NCBI RefSeq assembly: GCF_014191985.1
Contig: NZ_JACHXI010000013.1
Location: 49,315 to 113,314, forward strand
Source of the DNA: Azomonas macrocytogenes
GTDB taxonomy: Bacteria; Pseudomonadota; Gammaproteobacteria; Pseudomonadales; Pseudomonadaceae
Direction: 5' to 3'
DNA length: 64,000 bases
This document shows positions 57,979 through 64,000 of the stretch, piece after piece. The notes under the pieces are model-generated. The model ran no database searches, was not told where the DNA came from, and worked only from the letters and a program-made list of their open reading frames with translations. Position 1 is the stretch's first letter. Each line of letters opens with the position of its first letter. The position numbers and the translations under genes are program-made.

Positions 57979-58806
57979 ATGACTGACACCACCAACAGCA
58001 TCAAGCACGTTGCCTCGCCACTCGCGCGCCAGACTCTCCAGGACGGTGATCTCACCCGTCCGGTCGCGGGCGTACGCCCGATCCGGCTGCTTCCCTGGCT
58101 GCAGATCGTCAAGATCGGCGGGCGCTCCATCATGGACCGCGGCCCCGATGCGATCCTCCCGATCGTCGAAGAGCTGCGCAAGCTGCTGCCCGAGCACCGT
58201 CTGTTGATCCTGACCGGCGCCGGCATCCGTGCCCGCCATCTCTACAGCGTCGGCCTCGACCTCGGCCTGCCGGTCGGGTCGCTGGCTCCGCTCGCCGCGA
58301 GCGAGGCGGGCCAGAACGGCCACATCCTTGCCTCGCTGCTCGCCTCGGAGGGCGTCTCCTATGTCGAGCATCCCACTATCGAAAGCCAGCTCGCCGTCCA
58401 CCTTTCTGCCGCTCGCGCGGTCGTGGGGAGTGCTTTCCCGCCGTACCACCATCACGAGTTTCCGGGCTCCCGCATCCCGCCTCACCGGGCTGACACGGGC
58501 GCGTTCCTGCTCGCTGATGCGCTCGGCGCGGCGGGCCTGACGATTGTCGAGGACGTGGACGGGGTATACACCTCCGACCCCAATGGCCCCGACGGGCAGC
58601 AGGCACAGTTCCTGTCCGAGACGAGTGCCGCCGATCTCGCGAAGTTCGAAGGCACGCTGCCGTTCGACCGCGCACTCCTCGATGTCATGGCAACCGCCCG
58701 CCACATCGAGCGTGTGCAGGTGGTGAACGGGCTCGTGCCGGGTCGACTCACCGCCGCGCTGCGCGGCGAGCATGTCGGGACGATTGTCCGTACCGGCGCG
58801 GCCTGA
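57979..58806 (+). CDS. mosA: Molybdenum storage protein subunit alpha
   Basis: 275 residues (276 in A. vinelandii as recalled). Kinase-fold motifs: [57 protein letters not shown], the metal-cluster region [30 protein letters not shown] with a His triplet (HHH), and [22 protein letters not shown]. The alpha subunit carries the ATP-binding and covalent polyoxomolybdate sites. It is cotranscribed with mosB, with a GAGG ribosome site. The higher GC and third-position C/G use compared with neighbours suggest an origin in a higher-GC genome. Confidence 0.95.
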   Translation: MTDTTNSIKHVASPLARQTLQDGDLTRPVAGVRPIRLLPWLQIVKIGGRSIMDRGPDAILPIVEELRKLLPEHRLLILTGAGIRARHLYSVGLDLGLPVGSLAPLAASEAGQNGHILASLLASEGVSYVEHPTIESQLAVHLSAARAVVGSAFPPYHHHEFPGSRIPPHRADTGAFLLADALGAAGLTIVEDVDGVYTSDPNGPDGQQAQFLSETSAADLAKFEGTLPFDRALLDVMATARHIERVQVVNGLVPGRLTAALRGEHVGTIVRTGAA

Positions 58807-58842
58807 GCGCCTGCTCCCCCAGCTCCTGACGCGCGTGCCTCA

Positions 58843-58956
58843 GAGTCTATTCACGCTCTGCTGCGCGTCGGCTAAACGGTGTTGAAATCGGCCTGGATCG
58901 CCAGCCCGGTCCGCTTCCTCAGCCGTTTTCGTCACTGTTTAGCTCTAGCTCGCGAA
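58843..58956. repeat. Palindromic element, degraded copy 3
   Basis: It begins GAGTCTATTCACG, a mutated left end, and keeps CTGCTGCGCGTCGGCTAAACGG, the GGCCTGGATCGCCA block of copy 1 and CCGGTCCGCTTCCTCAGCCGTTTTCG shared by all copies. The internal part and the canonical right end are lost; at 58951–58981 only a faint ATCGTGA remains. It shares diagnostic segments with both other copies, so it is a sister and not a derivative of either. Confidence 0.85.
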
Positions 58957-58957
58957 G

Positions 58958-59071
58958 ATGAAGTTGGATCGTGAGCTGGAGCGACTGAGTGTCAATGAGA
59001 GCAAGAGTGCAGTGGCGAGTGCGTTTGGCCGCACGTTCGTCGCAGATGGCGCAACAGCCATCTGGAACTGA
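58958..59071 (+). pseudogene. Fragment of a group II intron-encoded reverse transcriptase
   Basis: A 37-codon frame reading MKLDRELERLSVNESKSAVA, which matches the …LKVNESKSAVARPWERKFLG-type segment just after the RT active site in intron-encoded proteins. It breaks off at once. It lies 70 bp upstream of a recognisable intron 3' end on the same strand, which supports the reading. The fragment is too short for certainty. Confidence 0.5.
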
Positions 59072-59139
59072 ATAGGGTGTTGACCCTTGCCTGGTTCGAT
59101 AGCCTGGGACTAGCACGACTCTCATAACCTCAATTTCTC

Positions 59140-59215
59140 GAACCGCCCGGTGCGGACCCGCATGCCGGGTGGTGTGGCAGGGGCGCGGCCTATGAGGGCT
59201 GCTCCCTATGCCGAT
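59140..59215 (+). mobile_element. Group II intron 3' end (domains V–VI)
   Basis: GAACCGCCCGGTGCGG–ACCC–CGCATGCCGGGTGGTGT forms the domain V hairpin with its bulge. It is followed by a GC-rich domain VI-like stem (GGGGCGCGGCC…GGGCTGCTCCC) and the terminal CCGAT, close to the CCTACCCGAT ends of bacterial group II introns. No intact RT or 5' end is present in the window, so the intron is a dead 3' remnant. Confidence 0.75.
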
Positions 59216-59461
59216 GGGCTTCCACCCTGTTATCTCCTGCCAAACAAGTCTGCTGTTTGCCTTTGGATGATTGCAAGTTGCATGTGCTTTTTGCGCTCAA
59301 CTTGCATAGTGCAATTAAAGAACTTTTTTATTTATCTATAACACATTGATTTAAAAGTTTAATTTTTTATTCTGGAGTTGGTGCGTGTATTGCACCCTAG
59401 TAGTCTAGGGCTGCAGCGGGTTCGATGCTGCAGATTCAAGTAAAAGAGGAGCAACACCACT

Positions 59462-59833
59462 ATGAAAATTACCCGAACCTCCCTGACTGCCGCTGTAGTC
59501 GTTACTGCTCTAGGCCTGCCGATGGCTGGTTCCGCTCTGGCTGATACTTCTCCTGCTTTCGCGTCAGCTCCGATCATGCTGGCGGCTAACGAAAGCACCC
59601 ATAACGCTGGGGAAGCCGTATCCGATACATGGATCACCACCAAGGTCAAGTCCGCCTTGCTAGCGGAAGACTCTACTCCTGGCTTGGATATCAAGGTCGA
59701 AACCAAAGACGGTGTCGTATCGCTGTCGGGTACGGTTCCAACCGAGGCGCAACGTGAAGCGGCCATTGCTGAAACCAAGAGCATCAAGGGTGTTCGCCAA
59801 GTGCTGGCTGATGGCCTCAAAACCGTCGAATAA
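59462..59833 (+). CDS. Periplasmic BON-domain protein (OsmY-like)
   Basis: 123 residues: signal peptide MKITRTSLTAAVVVTALGLPMAGSALA, a short linker and one BON domain (SDTWITTKVKSALLAEDSTPGLDIKVETKDGVVSLSGTVPTEAQREAAIAETKSIKGVRQVLADGLKTV). BON proteins bind phospholipids or surfaces of the outer membrane and are often induced by osmotic or stationary stress. It occupies the place of PA4739 relative to the DUF2845/DUF748 genes. The 245 bp upstream is AT-rich and probably carries its promoter. Confidence 0.92.
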   Translation: MKITRTSLTAAVVVTALGLPMAGSALADTSPAFASAPIMLAANESTHNAGEAVSDTWITTKVKSALLAEDSTPGLDIKVETKDGVVSLSGTVPTEAQREAAIAETKSIKGVRQVLADGLKTVE

Positions 59834-59905
59834 GCCGGATTCTATTTTAGGCACGGTCCGCGGCTCAATGCGGCAGACCGTGCCTGATTTGCAAAGCAAT
59901 GGTTT

Positions 59906-60220
59906 TTATCGATTTCCTCGCCGACTATCGACCTGCTTCAGCCTGTTTCCTTCGAAACGAAGGAAATGGTACATGCCATGCTCAGGGCCATAGATCCACT
60001 CTTCGACCCGCACTTCATACCTGAATCCATAGTTGTCCAGGGTTTCCCTGGAGCCGATTTGTAGCCGGTCGGCTGGCTCGCCACATTTTTCCAGAACTTC
60101 GTTCGTTGTGGCTTCGGAGCTGACTAGCTGGCGATTGCAACGATAAGTATCGGCTTGAGCCTGGTATGTGATTAATACCAGCACAGCACCTATTATCGGA
60201 GTCGAAATTCGATTGGGCAT
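59906..60220 (-). CDS. DUF2845 periplasmic protein
   Basis: 104 residues with a signal peptide (ISTPIIGAVLVLITYQAQA). The mature domain has conserved Cys and Gly (DTYRCNRQLVSSE, VLEKCGEPAD, VEEWIYGPEHGMYHFLRFEGNRLKQVDSRRG). It is a paralogue of the gene just upstream, about 1 bp apart, evidently a tandem duplication. The long upstream open frame is the neighbour read in another frame. Function unknown. Confidence 0.85.
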   Translation of the reverse strand: MPNRISTPIIGAVLVLITYQAQADTYRCNRQLVSSEATTNEVLEKCGEPADRLQIGSRETLDNYGFRYEVRVEEWIYGPEHGMYHFLRFEGNRLKQVDSRRGNR

Positions 60221-60221
60221 G

Positions 60222-60530
60222 TCAGCGGCCGCGGCGGGTTTCGATGTTGACCAGCCGATTACCTTCGAAGCGGAGAATGCCCAACATGCCGTTAGCTGGC
60301 CCATAAACCCATTCTTCAACCACTGTTTCATAGCGCTCGTAGCGACCCAGGGTATAACCCACCAGTTCACGGTGGGCTGGTGGGCCGCATTTCTGTTCCA
60401 CCTCGAAGGCTCGATCGCCGGTACTGACGAGCTGGCTACCGCAGCGAAAGGTATCCGCCTGGACAACCAGGGTGGTGACAGAGCCAGACAAGAGCAAGCT
60501 TATTGCCAGATAGGGGCTCGTTCGGTTCAT
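60222..60530 (-). CDS. DUF2845 periplasmic protein, paralogue
   Basis: 102 residues, signal peptide and the same core: DTFRCGSQLVSTGDRAFEVEQKCGPPAH, VVEEWVYGPANGMLGILRFEGNRLVNIETRRG. Its start overlaps the DUF748 stop (ATGA), so the three genes form one operon. The two DUF2845 copies share the Cys pair and the YGP-LRFEGNRL signature but differ elsewhere, which suggests an old duplication (PA4736/PA4737 positions, recalled). Confidence 0.87.
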   Translation of the reverse strand: MNRTSPYLAISLLLSGSVTTLVVQADTFRCGSQLVSTGDRAFEVEQKCGPPAHRELVGYTLGRYERYETVVEEWVYGPANGMLGILRFEGNRLVNIETRRGR

Positions 60531-63500
60531 TCGCTGTTCAGGTGCAGTGCCGATGCGACGCGGCCATTATCTTCAGGTTCGACGATATTGGTGTCGATCA
60601 GGTAAATGCGCTGGTCGGCAAGTCCCCGGCTTACCAGATAATCCTTGATGGCCGCTGCTCGAGCCTGTCCCAGGCGACGCTGCAGGCCTGGATTGCTGCT
60701 CCAGGAATCAATGACTGCCTGGCGCATTTTTTCCGTGCGCACCTGCTTGTCTAGTTTTTTCCAGTCGGCAGGGGGTTGCTGTTTCAGACGAGCACGATAG
60801 ATGCCTTCCAACAGCGTGGCTTTGTCTTTTTCGTTTACCTTCAATTGACTGGCCTCGGCCGGTACCTTGTCGCCGCGTCGTTGCAGGATGCGATACCAGG
60901 TATCGCGGTATTCCTGCTCCAGGCGCTGTTGAGCGAGTATCGGGCCGTCGTTTGCCGAGGCTGTTCCTTCGATTTCAAGTGTCAGGCCGGGTCGTTCCTT
61001 GAGTGCGGCTATTAGTTTATCCAGCGAGCTCCTGGCTTCGCTTTCCAGTTCTGTGGTACCGGGTGCGAAGTCAACCTGACTGAGATCCGACGATTCGCCA
61101 GAACCGAGTAATCCGCCGATCAGCTTGAAGGGGGCCTGCACTGTCTTGACCAGCAGGTTACGCAAGACTTTGCCGATGATCGGCAGGATGCTGAATTGCG
61201 GGTCGTTCAGGTTGCCTTCTACTGGAAGTTCGAGGGTGATGACTCCCTTGCTGTCTTTCAGCAGCGCTATTGCCAGGCGTATCGGAAGGTCGACGGCATT
61301 CTCGCTATCCACTTTCTCGCCCAGCTGTAGCTGATCGATGACGACCTTGTTCTCGGCGTTCAGTTGTCCTTTCTGGATTCGATAATGCAGGTCGAGATCC
61401 ATGCGCCCTTTGCGGATGCGATAACCGGCAAATTTCCCTGAATAGGGGGTCAGGGTAGTCAATTCCACTTGATGAAAGCTCGTTGCAATATCCAGGCTCT
61501 GTAGCGGATCGAAGGGATTCAAGTGGCCCTTGATGGTAACCGGGGCATATTTGTTGACTTTGCCCTTGATATCGACCTTGGCGGATTGGTATCGAGCGTT
61601 GCGATTGTCGAGCGTGCCGATTTGTCCGTTCAGATTTTGGATAGCCGTGATGAAGTTAGGGCGCAGACTGAGATCGGCAAAGTCGCCGGAACCATCAACG
61701 ATCTTGATCCCACCGATATGGATGCCCATCGGCTTTTCCTGCGGGGATTTTGCGGATGCCGGTACTGGAGGTGTTTTGGTTTTGCTGGCTTTCGTCACTC
61801 GCTGATTTTTATTCGAAGCGCTGTCCGGTGACGACTGAACCATCAGTTCGTTGATGTTGGTGGTCATGCCCGGATTGATGATGAAACGTGCGTAAGGACG
61901 GGTCAGGTTGATACTGGCGATGTTCAAGCTGTCCTGGTGGCGATAATCGATTCCTTCCAGTAGCAGGCTCCGCCATTTCAGGAGGTCTCGTTCCTTCTGG
62001 GTATCCAAGGTATGCAACTGGGTTACTTCAGCTCGACCGGTAACCGAGAGGGCAAGAGGCTCGGTTCCCTTCAGATCAATGTTGAGGTCGCTGCTCAGCA
62101 TGCCACTCCGTAGTTCGATCTGTACGAAAGGCGTCAGGTAGGCTTGCGCGACGCGTAAGTCTATATTACGAGTGGTGACTTGTAGTTTGCCGGTGGCTGG
62201 CGTGAGCTGTAGCTGACCCTTGGCCTTGAGCTGGCCTTGCTTGCCGATGGTGCTGTCCAGTGCCAGCTGGAAGGGTGTCTTGCCCAGACTGTCGAAATTC
62301 TGGATGTCTACATTCAGCGGCCCGAGATCGAGGCTGACGGGTTCCTTATTGGTGCGGTCAGTAAGGTGAACCAGGTAGTCGCGCAGTTGTACGTTGCGCA
62401 GGATGACTTGCCATGGCGCTGTATTTGATTCACCTGAATCCTTCTTCCCGGGTTTTTTCTCTTCGCTTGCCTTGATTGCTTCAGGCTTGGCCGCCTGACC
62501 AGCAGGCTTGGGCTGGTTGGCTGGCCCGGTTTTGGCATTCGTGGCGAAAAGTTTCTGCCAGTCCAGCTCTCCATCCGCTTCCCTGGCTGCCCAGGTTTCC
62601 AGTTTGTGGCTACTCAGTTGGCCGATGACGACTTGCTGTTTGGCCAGGTCCACTGAGGATTTACTGGCTTGCAAATCAGCTAACCGGATCAGCGAGCGTC
62701 CATCATTGCTATTGATTGAAATCGAGGTCAGCTTTAAAGCGGTATCGTCGAGGTTAAGGGTAAATGCCTTGTCCATACCCATTTTATAATTCGAACTCAG
62801 GGTCAGCTTGCCTTCCTGGATCGCCAGGGGGACGGCATCGTTCACATAGGGACGGATTGCCTTGAGATCCAGTTCATCAAGTTGCAGTTGGCCATTGGAG
62901 CGAAATACCGGAGCCAACTGTAGCTGGCCCTGCCACTGTAGGCGCCCGCCGGTTTTGCTGGTGGCGACCAGTTTGGCCTGGGAGGTCTTGTCGGGTTGGG
63001 TGGAGAACTGTTGCAAGGACAGATTCAGCCCATCGTAGGCAAGATCGATAGGTTCTTTCTTGCTCTGGTCCTGGAAGCGTAGCTGGCCTTGGACTAATTG
63101 AATATCGTCGATAACGATGGGGAAAAGCCCGCTATCGGGGTCTTTCTTGTCGCTGCTTTCTGGAATGCGGAACCATTTGGTCAGATTCAGTGTGCCGTCC
63201 TTGGCCAGCCTGATTTGGGTCTGCGGTTGCTCGAGCTGAACTTTGGCCAGGTGCAGTACGCCTTGCCAGATGCTGTTCCATTCGAGATCGGCATAAAGGC
63301 GGCTCAGCGCCATTTCCTTACGCTCGCCTTCGCCGAGGCTGAAGCCATACAGCGTTAATTCCAGGGTAAAGGGATTGAGCTCGATACGCTCCAGTTTCGC
63401 CGGGACAGTGGCGTATTGCTTCAATTGTTCGTTGGCAATGTAGAGGGCGGCTTTGGGCAGGATGAGAAAGCCAAGCAGGCTGTGGATCGCCAGGGCCAGA

Positions 63501-63538
63501 AGGATTGCGATGAAGGTGCGCTTCAAGGGTTTTGGCAT
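60527..63538 (-). CDS. DUF748 AsmA-like envelope protein with split OmpA-like C-terminus
   Basis: 1003 residues. One N-terminal membrane helix (TFIAILLALAIHSLLGFLIL), then long repeated beta-strand modules of the DUF748/AsmA family, with charged low-complexity linkers near 330–375 and 575–605. The C-terminus contains OmpA-like elements: VDFAPGTTELESEARSSLDKLIAAL, then a roughly 100-residue insertion, then QARAAAIKDYLVSRGLADQRIYLIDT. AsmA-like proteins are thought to bridge the periplasm and handle phospholipids. First gene of an operon with two DUF2845 genes. It lies upstream of pgi as in P. aeruginosa. Confidence 0.88.
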   Translation of the reverse strand: MPKPLKRTFIAILLALAIHSLLGFLILPKAALYIANEQLKQYATVPAKLERIELNPFTLELTLYGFSLGEGERKEMALSRLYADLEWNSIWQGVLHLAKVQLEQPQTQIRLAKDGTLNLTKWFRIPESSDKKDPDSGLFPIVIDDIQLVQGQLRFQDQSKKEPIDLAYDGLNLSLQQFSTQPDKTSQAKLVATSKTGGRLQWQGQLQLAPVFRSNGQLQLDELDLKAIRPYVNDAVPLAIQEGKLTLSSNYKMGMDKAFTLNLDDTALKLTSISINSNDGRSLIRLADLQASKSSVDLAKQQVVIGQLSSHKLETWAAREADGELDWQKLFATNAKTGPANQPKPAGQAAKPEAIKASEEKKPGKKDSGESNTAPWQVILRNVQLRDYLVHLTDRTNKEPVSLDLGPLNVDIQNFDSLGKTPFQLALDSTIGKQGQLKAKGQLQLTPATGKLQVTTRNIDLRVAQAYLTPFVQIELRSGMLSSDLNIDLKGTEPLALSVTGRAEVTQLHTLDTQKERDLLKWRSLLLEGIDYRHQDSLNIASINLTRPYARFIINPGMTTNINELMVQSSPDSASNKNQRVTKASKTKTPPVPASAKSPQEKPMGIHIGGIKIVDGSGDFADLSLRPNFITAIQNLNGQIGTLDNRNARYQSAKVDIKGKVNKYAPVTIKGHLNPFDPLQSLDIATSFHQVELTTLTPYSGKFAGYRIRKGRMDLDLHYRIQKGQLNAENKVVIDQLQLGEKVDSENAVDLPIRLAIALLKDSKGVITLELPVEGNLNDPQFSILPIIGKVLRNLLVKTVQAPFKLIGGLLGSGESSDLSQVDFAPGTTELESEARSSLDKLIAALKERPGLTLEIEGTASANDGPILAQQRLEQEYRDTWYRILQRRGDKVPAEASQLKVNEKDKATLLEGIYRARLKQQPPADWKKLDKQVRTEKMRQAVIDSWSSNPGLQRRLGQARAAAIKDYLVSRGLADQRIYLIDTNIVEPEDNGRVASALHLNSE

Positions 63539-63886
63539 GGGAGGCCTGTCAGAACCGGTGATTGATCGCAGTATGGCATGACTGCTTTCCGTGAAATATG
63601 TAAGCCTGACGGCTTTTCCAAACAGATCGCAAAATATCCGGCCACTTTGTCAATTGGCAGGTTTTGCGTCAGCTCCATACGTCACTGGTTTTGCTGCAAG
63701 GATTTGTTGCGTATAGCCACAGTAATAAACAAGACAGCTTTGCCATTTATCGTGTTTCGACAGCCCGATTCCTGAGCAGGTTTCCAGGTAGCGCGAGCTT
63801 TTCCTCTGCCCAGGCAAGTAATGGGGCGGTTTCATCCATATAGAGAATGGCACCGGATCGCAGAGCAATCCGGTGCTGCATATTGC
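63539..63886. other. Intergenic region between the DUF748 gene and pgi
   Basis: About 350 bp. It contains a hairpin at 63851–63875 (CACCGGAT–loop–ATCCGGTG) that may end pgi transcription. A 72-codon frame (63650–63868) has no support. No gene recognised. Confidence 0.5.
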
Positions 63887-64000
63887 TCAGCCGCGGTGCC
63901 GACCGCGGAAATGATCGATCAGCCCCTGGGTCGAGGAATCCTCGGCCGGCTCTGCCTCGTAGCTGGTCAGGCGGTTGTAGACGTTCTTGCCCAGCTCCTT
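63887..64000 (-). CDS. pgi: Glucose-6-phosphate isomerase, C-terminal end (partial)
   Basis: 37 codons plus TGA at the right edge, reading [37 protein letters not shown] from within the last helices of Pgi. ELGK and STxxLIxxYR/HFR are the family end. It interconverts glucose-6-phosphate and fructose-6-phosphate. The rest lies outside the window. It fits the gene order I recall for P. aeruginosa (PA4732). Confidence 0.88.
   Translation of the reverse strand, partial: KELGKNVYNRLTSYEAEPAEDSSTQGLIDHFRGRHRG

Noticed and set aside
54824..58956. guaA–mosBA as cargo of a composite transposon bounded by repeat copies 2 and 3
   Set aside because: guaA is a core gene following guaB in its normal place, copy 3 has lost its right end, and both copies have independent features. 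Independent insertions explain the data better.
63650..63868. 72-codon minus-strand frame before pgi
   Set aside because: No family features, covers a hairpin, and composition is like non-coding DNA.

Overview
The window looks like chromosomal DNA of a member of the Pseudomonadaceae with moderate GC. Several blocks keep the gene order I recall from Pseudomonas aeruginosa: sensor–panE–degenerate GGDEF regulator–yajQ–ampG, then fxsA–groES–groEL, colR–colS–inaA, bifA–sodB, and at the right end BON protein–two DUF2845 proteins–DUF748 protein–pgi. The genus is not proven. The molybdenum storage protein genes and their Azotobacter-like products raise the possibility of an Azotobacter/Azomonas-type lineage, or of horizontal transfer.

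Layout. 0–15 kb is core housekeeping and signalling: pantothenate synthesis, cell-wall recycling, chaperonins, the metal-sensing ColRS system, c-di-GMP turnover and superoxide dismutase. 15–26 kb is more accessory. It holds a KGG stress peptide, a secreted six-hairpin glycosidase, an M23 peptidase, an iron-regulated flavodoxin paired with a DUF2023 protein, a secreted caspase-like protease with SH3-type domain, xseA, and a secreted phytase-like esterase/propeller.

26–32.3 kb is a zone of gene decay. A nitroreductase, a Tat-exported amidohydrolase and a LysR regulator are intact. Between and beside them lie remnants of an MFS transporter (almost entirely deleted), a pirin (central metal-binding region deleted in frame), a P-loop NTPase and the 3' end of a probable TonB-dependent receptor. 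An intact YddA-type ABC exporter follows.

34–44 kb holds a tellurite-type stress cluster (terZ-terA-terD, convergent terF) and a tightly overlapping operon for a caa3-type cytochrome oxidase with fused subunits I and III, CtaG and a tri-haem cytochrome c. 44.7–49 kb is an iron-uptake operon: a siderophore receptor, a PiuC-type dioxygenase and an FMN 2-hydroxy-acid dehydrogenase. 49–57 kb has an LVIVD propeller protein, yggL, an alpha/beta hydrolase, a D-2-hydroxyacid dehydrogenase and the guanine pathway genes guaB and guaA. mosB–mosA, which encode the Mo/W-storage cage, follow directly.

A short palindromic repeat family is dispersed here: two complete copies with 3-bp target duplications, one degraded copy and one solo end. 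The copies sit at or next to stop codons (YddA gene, guaB, D-2-hydroxyacid dehydrogenase) and beyond mosA. A truncated group II intron lies beyond the third copy. I regard the altered-loop flavodoxin/DUF2023 pair, the mosBA locus with its flanking mobile debris, and the repeat family as the most interesting parts of the window.
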